From: Tateyamaria sp. syn59
GTDB taxonomy: Bacteria > Pseudomonadota > Alphaproteobacteria > Rhodobacterales > Rhodobacteraceae
DNA length: 64,000 nt
Direction of reading: 5' to 3'
NCBI RefSeq assembly: GCF_007995245.1
Contig: NZ_VCBA01000013.1
Coordinates: 25,086 to 89,085 of the forward strand
Position numbers and translations under genes: made by a program. Positions 19,476 through 28,542 of this stretch are shown here, one piece after another (position 1 is the first letter of the stretch; each line of letters opens with the position of its first letter). Under the pieces are notes generated by a model. That model did no database searches and was not told the origin of the DNA. It saw only the letters and a list, made by a program, of their open reading frames with translations.

Positions 19476-20549
19476 ATGACACGTATTGCTGTTTTCTGCG
19501 ACGGAACCTGGAATTCGCCCGATATTCCTGAACCGACAAGCGTACACAAACTCGCCCAGGCGCTTGTCAACGATCCGGCCAAAGGGCAGGTCGTCGCCTA
19601 CTTCAAGGGGATCGGCACGGACAGGCGGTTTGACGGGCCGGTCATGAAAGCCTTGAACAAATACGCGGGTGGGGCGTTCGGCTGGGGGCTCGATGCAAAG
19701 GTCAAGCAGGCGTACCAGTTTCTCGCACAAGCCTATCAAAACGGGGACGAGATCTATCTCTTCGGTTTCTCGCGCGGAGCCTACACCGCCCGGTCCGTCG
19801 CGGGGATGATCCGCAAATGCGGGATCGTTCAGGACACCAGCACCGACGGGATCAACAAAGCCTTTCAACTTTACCGAAAACGCGGTGCGCGAAACCATCC
19901 GGACGCCCCGCATATTCGCGAGGCGCGACGTGAGATGTCGCCGAATTTTGGCACATCTGTCAGTGACTTGGCCTGGCGAAACGATACATCCCGCATGGTC
20001 GCCATCCCATATCTAGGAGTGTGGGACACGGTGGGTGCGCGGGGCATCCCGCCATCGCTTCTGGGGCCGGTCGCAAGCCTATGGAACAGGCAATACGCAT
20101 TCCATGACATGGCGCTGTCGAGCCTTGTGCAATCTGCCCGTCATGCGCTGGCGCTGGACGAATTGCGTGTCATGTACAAACCCGCCAAATGGGACAATCT
20201 GGACGGGGACAAAGGGTTGAACAACGGCGATGTAGGGCCGCTGCGCCCGTATCAGCAGATGTGGTTTGTCGGAAATCACGGCATTGTAGGCGGGTCGGGC
20301 ACGTCGCAAGGTTTGTCTGCGATCACTCTGGACTGGGTCGTGCAGGGGGCTGGCCGTTTGACGATTGAGCCAGAGAAAACCTTCCCGCCCACCTCGCCGG
20401 ACCCGCTTGCGGACGCAGAGATGGACATCAGCCTGTCGTGGTTGCGGAAATGGCGGCAAGGGCCCGGGTCAGATTTGGAACTCCACCCGTCGGTCACAGA
20501 ACGCAAAACGGGGCGGCCTGAATACCGCCCCGGGTCTTTGCGGTTCTAA
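19476..20549 (+). CDS. DUF2235 alpha/beta hydrolase (Tle1-like phospholipase fold)
   Basis: The ATG at 19476 has AAGGA ten bases upstream. The 357-residue protein opens with the family hallmark [14 protein letters not shown] and carries the nucleophile elbow [21 protein letters not shown] (Ser about residue 98) and the later [10 protein letters not shown] and [11 protein letters not shown] segments, where catalytic Asp and His are expected. DUF2235 is shared by stand-alone hydrolases and by T6SS Tle1 phospholipase effectors. There is no signal peptide, and no VgrG, PAAR or immunity gene nearby, so an effector role is not supported. The 3' end overlaps the serS stop convergently. Confidence 0.85.
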   Translation: MTRIAVFCDGTWNSPDIPEPTSVHKLAQALVNDPAKGQVVAYFKGIGTDRRFDGPVMKALNKYAGGAFGWGLDAKVKQAYQFLAQAYQNGDEIYLFGFSRGAYTARSVAGMIRKCGIVQDTSTDGINKAFQLYRKRGARNHPDAPHIREARREMSPNFGTSVSDLAWRNDTSRMVAIPYLGVWDTVGARGIPPSLLGPVASLWNRQYAFHDMALSSLVQSARHALALDELRVMYKPAKWDNLDGDKGLNNGDVGPLRPYQQMWFVGNHGIVGGSGTSQGLSAITLDWVVQGAGRLTIEPEKTFPPTSPDPLADAEMDISLSWLRKWRQGPGSDLELHPSVTERKTGRPEYRPGSLRF

Positions 20550-21838
20550 ACCAGCGCGCCGTCCGCGCCGAGTGTTGTCCTGCCCCCGAGGTAAGGTGCC
20601 AACGCCTTGGGCAGAGTGACAGACCCGTCGGCTTGCTGGCCATTTTCCAGCACCGCGATCAGGCAGCGGCCCACGGCGAGGCCCGAGCCATTAAGTGTGT
20701 GAACGAATTGCGGTTTTCCGCCGTCTGCGGGTTTGAACCGGGCGTTCATGCGGCGGGCCTGGAAGTCACCCGTGGTCGAGACTGAGCTGATCTCGCGGTA
20801 GGTGTTCTGACCCGGTAGCCATGCCTCGATATCATAGGTGCGGCGTGCGCCAAAGCCCATGTCACCCGTGCAGAGAACGACGGTTCTGTAAGGGATTTCA
20901 AGAACTTCCAGGAGGCCCTGGGCGCAGCCAAGCATCCGCTTCTGTTCGTCCTCGGAGGCGTCGGGGTGGGTGATCGACACCATCTCGACCTTTTCGAACT
21001 GGTGCTGACGCAGCATACCTGCCGTGTCGCGTCCCGCGCTGCCCGCTTCGGAGCGGAAGCAGAGCGTGTGGGCCGTCATGCGGATGGGTAGGGCCGCCTC
21101 GTCGAGAACGTCGCCGGCGACGGTGTAGGTCAGGGGCACTTCGGAGGTGGGAACAAGCCACATACCGTCTTCGGTCCGGTAGCTGTCTTCGCCAAATTTT
21201 GGAAGTTTATCAGTCCCATACATGGCATCGTCGCGCACGAGCACGGGGCTGTTCACTTCCGTGAGCCCATTCTGATCGACATGGGTGTCGATCATGAATT
21301 GGGCGAGGGCGCGGTGGATGCGGGCAACGGCGCCCTTGAGCATGACAAAACGGCTGCCCGAGGTCTTGGCAGCGGTCTCAAAGTCCATGGAGGCGGCGAC
21401 GCCTGCGATCTCGAAATGCTCTTTTGCATCGAAATCAAAGGTTTGCGGGTCGCCCCACTTGTGGATTTCGACGTTGTCATCCTCGTCCGCGCCTTCCGGC
21501 ACGTCCTCGGAGGGCAGGTTGGCGATGCGCGCGAGGGCGTCGGTCAGCTCGGCGTCGAGCGCCTTTGCCTCCTCCTGCATCTGCGCGATTTCCGCTTTCT
21601 TTTCAGCGACTAAGGCGCGGAGGCGTTGGAATTCATCCTCGTCCCCGCGGCCCTTGGCGGCGCCCACTTCCTTGCTGGCCTTGTTCTGGTCTGCCTGCGC
21701 GGTTTCGGCCGCGAGGATCTTGGCACGGCGCGCTTCGTCGAGGGCCAGAAGGGACGACGACATCGCAGCGTCCCCACGGCGCGCGAGGGCGGCGTCGAAA
21801 GCGGCGGGATTGGCGCGGATGGCGCGGATGTCGTGCAT
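20546..21838 (-). CDS. serS: Seryl-tRNA synthetase
   Basis: This 430-residue class II synthetase charges tRNA-Ser. The N-terminal helical hairpin (about residues 30-100, coiled coil that grips the long variable arm of tRNA-Ser) is followed by the catalytic domain with motif 2 ([28 protein letters not shown]) and motif 3 ([20 protein letters not shown]). Length and motifs are complete. It starts after AGGAT and ends 4 bases inside the convergent DUF2235 gene. Its upstream region is the odd G/C-skewed spacer at 21.95-22.15 kb. Confidence 0.97.
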   Translation of the reverse strand: MHDIRAIRANPAAFDAALARRGDAAMSSSLLALDEARRAKILAAETAQADQNKASKEVGAAKGRGDEDEFQRLRALVAEKKAEIAQMQEEAKALDAELTDALARIANLPSEDVPEGADEDDNVEIHKWGDPQTFDFDAKEHFEIAGVAASMDFETAAKTSGSRFVMLKGAVARIHRALAQFMIDTHVDQNGLTEVNSPVLVRDDAMYGTDKLPKFGEDSYRTEDGMWLVPTSEVPLTYTVAGDVLDEAALPIRMTAHTLCFRSEAGSAGRDTAGMLRQHQFEKVEMVSITHPDASEDEQKRMLGCAQGLLEVLEIPYRTVVLCTGDMGFGARRTYDIEAWLPGQNTYREISSVSTTGDFQARRMNARFKPADGGKPQFVHTLNGSGLAVGRCLIAVLENGQQADGSVTLPKALAPYLGGRTTLGADGALV

Positions 21839-21944
21839 TGGTCTAATCCTCGGGACAGATTTTACAGTGCCGCCCCTATGCCCGATCAGGGGGCAGGGGC
21901 CAAGAGGTTAAGGCAGCGTACGGTGGGGCTGTGGCAGGGTGTTG

Positions 21945-22150
21945 CGGGCAAACTGCGATGTTTGGGGGTGAAACTGCGTGTTTTGGCGGGGTGGAAATGT
22001 GGGGTTTTGAGAGGGGATTGGGGAAACTGCACATTTTGCAGGGGAAACTGCGTGTTTTGGGCGGTGGTGGGGTGGTGAGGTTTGGTTAACTTTTGGGGGG
22101 CGTTAAGGTTTGGGGTGGGAGGTTAGGGATTGGGTAGGGTTTGGGGTGTG
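21945..22150 (-). repeat. C-rich, G-poor spacer with degenerate repeats (rut-like)
   Basis: The 315-bp gap between the pentapeptide gene stop and the serS start holds no ORF I would support. On the plus strand, 22081-22140 contains 29 G and only 2 C, so minus-strand transcripts coming out of the pentapeptide gene would be C-rich and G-poor, as at Rho-loading sites. Imperfect copies of AAACTGC(G/A)(T/C)(G/A)TTTTG occur at about 21949, 21971, 22024 and 22045, with a more degraded one near 21995. Four G-runs within 22126-22146 fit a G-quadruplex pattern on the plus strand. Confidence 0.6.
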
Positions 22151-22153
22151 AGA

Positions 22154-23401
22154 CTAGTCAGCCGAGGTGTCCCAACCAACCGGTAGGCTGGACTGCCACA
22201 TGCGCCAAGCGTCATCGAATTCACCTTCGCGTAAGACATCACTACTCCAGTGCGGTGGCCGTTTAAGATAGTGCGGCAGCGTTACGGAACCGTCTGCAAA
22301 GGTCGCGTTGAGATGCCCTTGCTTTATGCCTACCTGAGAGAAGTCGATCTCGCGAAAGGCGCAGCCGAGAAATTGTGACTTGGTGAAGGTAGTGTGTCGG
22401 TCGAAAACGAGTTTTCGCAGCAGACACCCGACAAAAACGCTGCCGTGAAAGAGTGTCGATCGGCAGTCCGCTGCACGGATATGGCATTTTTCGAAACGAC
22501 ATCCGTGCAAGCTTGATTGGCCAAACTGTGCGAGGTTTAAACGCGCGTTGCGGAAGGTTCCGTCAAGTAGCCTTTCTCGTGAGAAGTTCACTCGTCTTAG
22601 ATCAACAAAGAGGTCGCTTCCAAAGAAACCAGTTGAGGGAAACATTGCGCAAACGCAAGCGGCTGATTTGAGCGCCGCTCTGATGTCGCCGCTCACGCTG
22701 GGTTTCTTGGTTGATTGCGTTGTTCTCTTGCTGGAGCCTGTTGCATGTTCTTGGATGTAGTAGGCCAGCAGTTGTAAGATCTGAACTTTTATGGACATCG
22801 AGTGTGCCTCGGATGCGATACGTTCAAGTGACATGATCGCCGCTATTCTGACAGCAGTGTTTGGTCTTGTACCGTTTGGATCCGAGATTGTTTCGCCAAG
22901 CGCTTTGGTCGCCGTGTTCAATTTTTCAACTAGTAGCCCGTCTTCTGTCGCTTCTGTTTGACGCGAGGCTAGTCTGAGCCGGATCAGCGTGACCGGCAGA
23001 GCGATGGCAGCGCCCAATACTGTCGTGAGCGCGGTGAGCTGCACCAGTTTGAAACGAAATTCCCAGATGGCAGCGATCTTCTGGCTCTGCGTTGCCGGGC
23101 TGTCGGTGGGCGCTGTTCGCTGAGGGACATGATCAGTGGCAACATCCAGTATTAATCCGAAGAGCCCCACCACCAATACAAGGGTAAGACCGGTCCAAAG
23201 GACGATGCAAGTGAGGAAAACGATGGGGTGCAGGCCCTCCGCGCCGAAACGGGATTGTAGGCCGACCGGGCCAGTTGTGTCGTTGGCTTTAGGTAGGCTG
23301 ATGTAAACCAAGCCTGAAGCTGCAATCACGCCTGCCAGGGTTATCAAGCCCCAAAAGAATGTCGCGGGAAGGGTTATCAGGATAGTAATTGTATTCTCCA
23401 T
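22154..23401 (-). CDS. Membrane pentapeptide-repeat protein
   Basis: The ATG at 23401 gives 415 residues; the open frame extends 11 codons to a TTG. Three hydrophobic stretches occupy the N-terminal third (about residues 8-30, 60-85 and 115-140). They are followed by a linker with VEKLNTATKALGE and RIAAIMSLERIASEAH, a segment typical of this membrane-bound family. The C-terminal third consists of A(D/N)LxF-like pentapeptide units (LDGTFRNARLNLAQFGQSSLHGCRFEKCHI) that should form a right-handed quadrilateral helix. Function of these proteins is unknown; they are often solitary and variable between strains. The protein is relatively Cys-rich in the repeat part. Confidence 0.85.
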   Translation of the reverse strand: MENTITILITLPATFFWGLITLAGVIAASGLVYISLPKANDTTGPVGLQSRFGAEGLHPIVFLTCIVLWTGLTLVLVVGLFGLILDVATDHVPQRTAPTDSPATQSQKIAAIWEFRFKLVQLTALTTVLGAAIALPVTLIRLRLASRQTEATEDGLLVEKLNTATKALGETISDPNGTRPNTAVRIAAIMSLERIASEAHSMSIKVQILQLLAYYIQEHATGSSKRTTQSTKKPSVSGDIRAALKSAACVCAMFPSTGFFGSDLFVDLRRVNFSRERLLDGTFRNARLNLAQFGQSSLHGCRFEKCHIRAADCRSTLFHGSVFVGCLLRKLVFDRHTTFTKSQFLGCAFREIDFSQVGIKQGHLNATFADGSVTLPHYLKRPPHWSSDVLREGEFDDAWRMWQSSLPVGWDTSAD

Positions 23402-23583
23402 CCCACCATTCTGACGCGAATGTGCGTCGGGCAAAAGGTCTTTGATCCGGCCCGTGTGATCTGTGACCTATCAATCCCCCGTTTTGTGCCCCCTTTGTGC
23501 CTTGCGCTAACACCTCCCCGCCCATAGGTTCTGCCAAACTCTGAAGCGGGCCAGTTGCCGCCCCAAGACCAAGGACAATTCCC

Positions 23584-23862
23584 ATGGAAGCCATCGGCCA
23601 GTTCATTCCCCTGATCCTGATCTTTGCGATCATGTATTTCCTGCTGATCCGGCCTCAGCAAAAGAAGGTCAAGGAGCATGCCGCCATGGTTGAAGCCCTG
23701 CGCCGGGGTGATCAGGTGGTGACCCAAGGGGGGCTGATCGGCAAGGTGTCGAAGGTCAAGGAAGACAATGAGGTCGAGGTGGAAGTGGCCGAGGGCGTGA
23801 AAGTCCGCGTCGTGAAGTCCACCATCGCGCAGGTGCTCAATAAAACCGAGCCTGCGAAGTAA
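23584..23862 (+). CDS. yajC: Preprotein translocase accessory subunit YajC
   Basis: This 92-residue protein starts after AAGGACAATTCCC. It has one N-terminal membrane helix (PLILIFAIMYFLLIRPQQKK, the classic RPQQK boundary) and a cytosolic beta domain (RRGDQVVTQGGLIGKVSKV). YajC binds SecDF and the SecYEG holotranslocon. Its stop overlaps the secD start by one base, giving the standard yajC-secD-secF operon. Confidence 0.96.
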   Translation: MEAIGQFIPLILIFAIMYFLLIRPQQKKVKEHAAMVEALRRGDQVVTQGGLIGKVSKVKEDNEVEVEVAEGVKVRVVKSTIAQVLNKTEPAK

Positions 23863-25526
23863 TGCTTCAGATCGATGCGTGGAAACGGGTACTGATTTGG
23901 TCCTTATGTGCGCTGGGCCTGATCCTTGCCCTGCCCAACGGGTTCTATACCCGCGTTGAGCAGCACAATGATGCGGCCCAGGCCATAGAGCTGGGTGCTG
24001 ATACGCCTGAGAACCAGGCGCTGTTTGCACAGTGGCCGGATTTCATGCCCTCTGCATTGGTGAACCTTGGCTTGGACCTGCGCGGGGGTGCGCATCTGCT
24101 GGCCGAGGTGCAGGTCGAGGATGTCTATGCCAGCCGGATCGAGGCGATGTGGCCCGAGGTGCGTGATACCTTGCGCGCGGAGCGTGCGACCATTGGCACC
24201 ATTCGGTTGCAGCCTTCGGATGCGGATGTGCTGCGTATCCGGATTGGCGAGCCTGCGGGGATGCAGCGGGCTTTGCAGTTGGTGCGGACGTTGCAGCAAC
24301 CCGTGCAGACGCTGACCGGTGTGGGCGCGAATGACATTGTTGTCAGTGCCGATGGGCCGGATGTTGTCGTTGTTCAGTTGAGTGACGAAGAGAAGTTGGC
24401 CTCGGACGAGCGGACGGTGCAGCAGTCGCTTGAGATCGTGCGACGTCGGATTGACGAGGTGGGCACGCGGGAGCCGACCATTCAGCGGCAGGGCGCGCAG
24501 CGGATTCTCATTCAGGTGCCGGGCATTGGGTCGGCGGCCGAGTTGAAGGAGATCATTGGGACGACGGCGCAGTTGACCTTTAATCCGGTTGTGAACCGGA
24601 CGTCGGACGAGAACGCCTCGGCCGGTGTGGGCAACAAGCTGGTCCCATCACTGGATGAACCGGGCCTGTTTTATGTCATCGAGAGCGCGCCGGTGGTGAC
24701 GGGCGAGGACCTTGTCGATGCGCAGCCGAGCTTTGACCAGAATGGCAATCCGGCTGTGTCGTTCCGGTTCAATACGACGGGCGCACGGCGGTTTGGGGAT
24801 TATACGGCTGAGAACATTGGCTCGCCCTTTGCCATTGTGCTGGATGATGAGGTGGTGTCTGCACCCGTGATCCAGAGCCATATTCCGGGCGGGTCGGGGA
24901 TTATTACCGGTCGTTTCTCAGTCGAGGAATCCACGAACCTCGCGGTGCTGTTGCGGGCGGGGGCGTTGCCTGCGGAGCTGACATTCCTTGAGGAACGGAC
25001 CATCGGGCCGGAACTGGGGCAGGACAGCATTGATGCGGGCAAGGTGGCGACCATGGTCGCCTTTGCCGCGGTGCTGGTGTTCATGGGGCTGAGTTACGGT
25101 CTGTTCGGGATCTTTGCCAACATTGCGCTGATCATCAATATCGGGCTGATCTTTGGTTTGCTCAGCATGATCGGGGCGACGCTGACCTTGCCGGGGATTG
25201 CGGGGATTGTGCTGACGGTTGGTATGGCGGTGGACGCCAATGTGCTGGTGTTTGAGCGCATCCGCGAGGAGCTGAAGTCGTCGCGGGGGCCTGCGCGGGC
25301 CATTGAGCTTGGCTATGAAAAGGCGTTGTCGGCTATTCTGGATGCCAACATCACGACCTTCATTACCGCTGTGATCCTGTTTGCCATGGGGTCGGGCCCC
25401 GTACGCGGGTTTGCGATCACGCTGGGTCTGGGCATTTTGACGTCCGTGTTTACCGCGATCTTCGTGACGCGGCTGATGGTGGTGATGTGGTTCGAACGCC
25501 GCCGCCCCAAGACAATCGAGGTGTAA
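23862..25526 (+). CDS. secD: Protein translocase subunit SecD
   Basis: The 554-residue protein has an N-terminal helix, the large periplasmic P1 domain (LGLDLRGGAHLLAEV near residue 66; RRRIDEVGTREPTIQRQGAQRILIQVPG) and a C-terminal six-helix RND-like bundle (GMAVDANVLVFERIREEL). With SecF it uses the proton gradient to pull exported proteins through SecYEG from the periplasmic side. It is translationally coupled to yajC, and secF begins one base after its stop. The gene is complete and of normal length. Confidence 0.97.
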   Translation: MLQIDAWKRVLIWSLCALGLILALPNGFYTRVEQHNDAAQAIELGADTPENQALFAQWPDFMPSALVNLGLDLRGGAHLLAEVQVEDVYASRIEAMWPEVRDTLRAERATIGTIRLQPSDADVLRIRIGEPAGMQRALQLVRTLQQPVQTLTGVGANDIVVSADGPDVVVVQLSDEEKLASDERTVQQSLEIVRRRIDEVGTREPTIQRQGAQRILIQVPGIGSAAELKEIIGTTAQLTFNPVVNRTSDENASAGVGNKLVPSLDEPGLFYVIESAPVVTGEDLVDAQPSFDQNGNPAVSFRFNTTGARRFGDYTAENIGSPFAIVLDDEVVSAPVIQSHIPGGSGIITGRFSVEESTNLAVLLRAGALPAELTFLEERTIGPELGQDSIDAGKVATMVAFAAVLVFMGLSYGLFGIFANIALIINIGLIFGLLSMIGATLTLPGIAGIVLTVGMAVDANVLVFERIREELKSSRGPARAIELGYEKALSAILDANITTFITAVILFAMGSGPVRGFAITLGLGILTSVFTAIFVTRLMVVMWFERRRPKTIEV

Positions 25527-25527
25527 G

Positions 25528-26496
25528 ATGCGACTGAAGCTGGTCAAACAGGGCACCAATTTCGATTTCTTCAGCCGGTGGAAGATCTGGTTGGGCATTT
25601 CCGGTCTGCTGATCGTGCTGGCGGCGGTGTCGTTCCTGTTGCAGGGGCTGAACTATGGCATCGACTTCCGGGGCGGGACGACCGTGCGGACGGAAAGCAC
25701 GCAGCCGGTGGATATTGGTCTCTACCGTGATGCGCTGACGCCGCTGGAGTTGGGCGATATCTCGATCACCGAGGTCTTCGATCCGACCTTTGACGCAGAT
25801 CAGAACGTCGCGATGATCCGCATTCAGGCCCAGGAAGGGCAGGAGGCGGTGACGCCCGAGACCATCCGCGCGGTGCAGGCGGCGATGAGTGCCGCCGTGC
25901 CGGATATTCAGTTCGTATCGGTGGAGTCGGTGGGTCCGAAAGTTTCGGGCGAGTTGATCATGACGGCCGCGATTGCGGTGCTTTTGGCCATCGGGGCGGT
26001 GCTGATCTACATCTGGCTCCGCTTTGAGTGGCAGTTTGCGTTGGGGGCCGTTGCGGCCCTTGTCCATGACGTGATCCTGACCATCGGGGTGTTTTCCGAG
26101 CTGCAGATCAAGTTTGATCTGGCCATCATCGCGGCCCTTCTGACCATTGTGGGCTATTCGCTGAACGACACGGTTGTGGTGTTCGACCGGGTGCGGGAGA
26201 ACTTGCGGAAGTACAAGAAGAAGCCGCTGAACGAGGTGCTGAACATCTCGATCAACGAGACGTTGAGCCGGACGGTCATGACCTCGGTGACGACGCTGCT
26301 GGCGCTGATTTCGCTTTATGTGCTGGGCGGCGACGTGATCCGTGGCTTCGTCTTTGCGATGATCTGGGGCGTGATCGTGGGGACGTATTCTTCGGTCTTT
26401 GTCGCCTCGACCATCCTGTTGTGGCTGGGCGTGAAGCGTGACTGGTCGAAACCGGATGCGAATGCGGGCAACCAGTTTGCCAATGTGGATGCCTGA
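25528..26496 (+). CDS. secF: Protein translocase subunit SecF
   Basis: The 322-residue protein starts after GAGGTG inside the end of secD. Landmarks are GLNYGIDFRGGTTVRTES after the first helix and the transmembrane segment SLNDTVVVFDRVRENL with NETLSRTVMTSVTTLLAL. It pairs with SecD in the inner membrane. It closes the classic yajC-secDF unit; the next ORF begins 70 bp downstream in the same direction, so read-through is possible. Confidence 0.97.
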   Translation: MRLKLVKQGTNFDFFSRWKIWLGISGLLIVLAAVSFLLQGLNYGIDFRGGTTVRTESTQPVDIGLYRDALTPLELGDISITEVFDPTFDADQNVAMIRIQAQEGQEAVTPETIRAVQAAMSAAVPDIQFVSVESVGPKVSGELIMTAAIAVLLAIGAVLIYIWLRFEWQFALGAVAALVHDVILTIGVFSELQIKFDLAIIAALLTIVGYSLNDTVVVFDRVRENLRKYKKKPLNEVLNISINETLSRTVMTSVTTLLALISLYVLGGDVIRGFVFAMIWGVIVGTYSSVFVASTILLWLGVKRDWSKPDANAGNQFANVDA

Positions 26497-26566
26497 CGCG
26501 CTGGCCTAGCGCTGGCGCTGAACTGGCCCTTGCTTGCAGGCCGTGAGCCTGCAAGCTGGGCGCATC

Positions 26567-27322
26567 ATGACAGCAATGATTGCGGATACGCTGGCGTTGC
26601 CGGGCTTTGTCTGGGTGCTGCTCGTCACGGTGGTGGCGGGTGTCGTCTATGGCTTTGCGGGCTTTGGGGCGGCGCTGGTCTATATGCCGGTGGCGACAGT
26701 GTTCTTGCCGGTGGAGACGGCGATTGCAGCTTTTGGCGTGACGGCGTTGGCGTCGCTAGTGTCTGTTGTGCCGAGGGCATGGAAGCAGGCGGACCGGCCG
26801 AATGTGGTGTTGATGATTGTCTTGGCTACCCTTGCGCTGCCGCTTGGGATCGCGATCTTGCGGGTGAATGATGTGACGACCATGCGTTGGGCGGTGCTGG
26901 GCGTCACGACGCTGACCCTGATCGCGTTGGTGCTGGGCTGGCGGTATCAGGCTGCCCCGACCCGGGCGGCGCGCATGTCTGTCGCCGCGGCGACTGGGGT
27001 CGTGGGTGGCGCGACGGGCCTAGTGGGGCCGATCATGGTTCTGTTCCAGTTGAGCGGGCAGGAAGGTGTGGCGCGGGCGCGGGCCAATACTCTGGTGTTT
27101 CTGACCATCACCGGGCTTTTGACGGTGCCGTTGATGGCGATGCAGGGGCTCCTGACCGTTGAGGCTGTGGTGCTGGGGTTGATCTTGATCGTGCCCTATG
27201 GTGTCGCCTCGCGCATCGGGCAGGCACTGTTCGATCCGGCGCGGCAAGTGCTGTATCGGCGGGTGGCTTATGTGATCATCGCGGTGGCGATTGTCATGGG
27301 GCTGCCGGTGTTCGGGGAATGA
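26567..27322 (+). CDS. TauE/SafE-family anion exporter, first copy
   Basis: The 251-residue membrane protein begins at the ATG at 26567. It has eight or so hydrophobic helices and the family's inverted repeat with glycine-rich entrances (GVVYGFAGFGAALVYMPVA; AAATGVVGGATGLVGPIMVLFQLSGQ). TauE/SafE proteins move sulfite, sulfoacetate or other small organic anions; the substrate is not readable here. Its stop overlaps the next gene start by ATGA, and that gene is a homologue, so the two may form a heteromeric or duplicated pair. Confidence 0.88.
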   Translation: MTAMIADTLALPGFVWVLLVTVVAGVVYGFAGFGAALVYMPVATVFLPVETAIAAFGVTALASLVSVVPRAWKQADRPNVVLMIVLATLALPLGIAILRVNDVTTMRWAVLGVTTLTLIALVLGWRYQAAPTRAARMSVAAATGVVGGATGLVGPIMVLFQLSGQEGVARARANTLVFLTITGLLTVPLMAMQGLLTVEAVVLGLILIVPYGVASRIGQALFDPARQVLYRRVAYVIIAVAIVMGLPVFGE

Positions 27323-28089
27323 GCGCGGCAGTCGTTGAGGCGCTGGCGTTGCCGGGGATCTGGTGGCTCGTCACTGCGATCCTCGCGGCCGGGCTGGTGC
27401 GTGGTTTTGCGGGGTTCGGGTCGGGCATGATCATCATGGCGGCGGCAAGCTCGGTTCTGTCGCCCTTTGCTGCGCTTGCCTTTCTGACCGTGGTGGAGCT
27501 GTGGGGGCCGCTTCCGAACCTGCGTCCGGCCTTGCGTAATGGGAATTTGCGGGAGACCGGTTGGCTGTTGCTGGGCGTCGCGATTGGTTTGCCTGTGGGG
27601 CTATGGACGTTGTCCTTTGTCAATCCAGTGGCCTTTGGCTGGGGGGTGTCGATTGCCATCCTGATCTTGCTAGGCGCGCTCATGTCCGGCTGGCGCTACC
27701 GGGGGCCTATGGGGCCGCGCACCACCGTGGGCGTGGGCACGTTTGGCGGCTTTCTTGGTGGTTTGGCGGGTATTCCCGGGCCGCCGGTCATTCTGCTGTA
27801 TATGGCGTCGGCCAAGGCCATTGCGGTGATCCGTGCGAATTTCCTGCTGTATCTGTTAGGTGTCGATATGATGAAGCTGGGGATCTTCCTGGTCTTCGGT
27901 CTGCTGGATGCGCAAGCGGTCATCATTGGGCTGGTGATGGTGCCGCTTTACATGGTTGCGAATGTGGTGGGGGCGTGGTTGTTCGACCCGCAGGCGGAGC
28001 GACTTTTTCGCATAGTGGCCTATATCGTCATTGCGGCATCCGCTATTCTGGGCCTGCCGATTTGGGAGATGGGTCATGCGCCTGAATGA
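27319..28089 (+). CDS. TauE/SafE-family anion exporter, second copy
   Basis: The 256-residue membrane protein is homologous to the gene before it (LVRGFAGFGSGMIIMAAASSVLSP; GTFGGFLGGLAGIPGPPVILLYMAS), with the GFAGFG and GG(A/L)xGxxGP landmarks of both repeat halves. The genes overlap by 4 bases and the Mth938-like gene starts 14 bases inside its 3' end, so all three are translationally linked. The moderate identity between copies suggests an old duplication rather than a recent one. Substrate unknown. Confidence 0.88.
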   Translation: MSAAVVEALALPGIWWLVTAILAAGLVRGFAGFGSGMIIMAAASSVLSPFAALAFLTVVELWGPLPNLRPALRNGNLRETGWLLLGVAIGLPVGLWTLSFVNPVAFGWGVSIAILILLGALMSGWRYRGPMGPRTTVGVGTFGGFLGGLAGIPGPPVILLYMASAKAIAVIRANFLLYLLGVDMMKLGIFLVFGLLDAQAVIIGLVMVPLYMVANVVGAWLFDPQAERLFRIVAYIVIAASAILGLPIWEMGHAPE

Positions 28090-28429
28090 GATCACTTACA
28101 CCGATGCGCAGCCGGTCGAGGGCTATGGGCCGGGGTTTTTCCGCATTGGCGGAGAGGTGGTTGAAGGTGGTTTGCTGACCGGTCCTGCGGGTACGGGCGG
28201 TTGGGGTGGTTATGAAGACCGTGCGCCCCTTTTGGCGCTGGCAGGACAGGTGGATGTGCTGTTTATGGGCACGGGCGCTGATGTCGCACATATCCCTGCC
28301 GATCTGCGGTCTGTGCTGGAAGAGGCTGGCTTGGGTGTTGAGGTGATGTCGTCGCCGTCTGCTGCGCGGACCTACAATGTGCTTTTGAGCGAAGGGCGGC
28401 GCATTGCGTTGGCGGTGCTGCCTGTTTGA
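28076..28429 (+). CDS. Mth938-like (NDUFAF3-related) domain protein
   Basis: I take the start at 28076, inside the end of the TauE gene, giving 117 residues. The sequence GYGPGFFRIGGEVVEGGLLTGPAG and VDVLFMGTGADVAHIP fits the small alpha/beta Mth938 fold, related to the mitochondrial complex I assembly factor NDUFAF3. In alphaproteobacteria this gene commonly follows secF and precedes ccmA, as here apart from the two inserted TauE genes. A role in respiratory complex assembly is inference from the eukaryotic relative. Confidence 0.85.
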   Translation: MRLNEITYTDAQPVEGYGPGFFRIGGEVVEGGLLTGPAGTGGWGGYEDRAPLLALAGQVDVLFMGTGADVAHIPADLRSVLEEAGLGVEVMSSPSAARTYNVLLSEGRRIALAVLPV

Positions 28430-28438
28430 GAGGGTGGA

Positions 28439-28465
28439 GGGGGCCAGCCCCCCGCGCGTTGCGCG
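28439..28465. repeat. Palindromic intergenic element (double hairpin)
   Basis: GGGGGCCAGCCCCC is followed at once by the hairpin CGCGC-GTT-GCGCG. The same 14-base palindrome recurs at 60172. It lies between the Mth938-like gene and ccmA and may act as a REP-like or terminator element. Confidence 0.7.
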
Positions 28466-28542
28466 TCCCCCGCGGTTTATTTGGCGAAATGAAGTTGGAT
28501 CGGGGGCTTTTGGCAGGCCGCTCAATCGGTTAGCCATGTTCC

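Noticed and set aside
19476..20549. Type VI secretion effector
   Set aside because: No T6SS structural, VgrG, PAAR or immunity gene nearby.
21626..22078. Plus-strand frame running from serS antisense into the skewed spacer
   Set aside because: Half is antisense to serS and the rest is low-complexity Gly/Val/Trp codons from the G-rich repeats.
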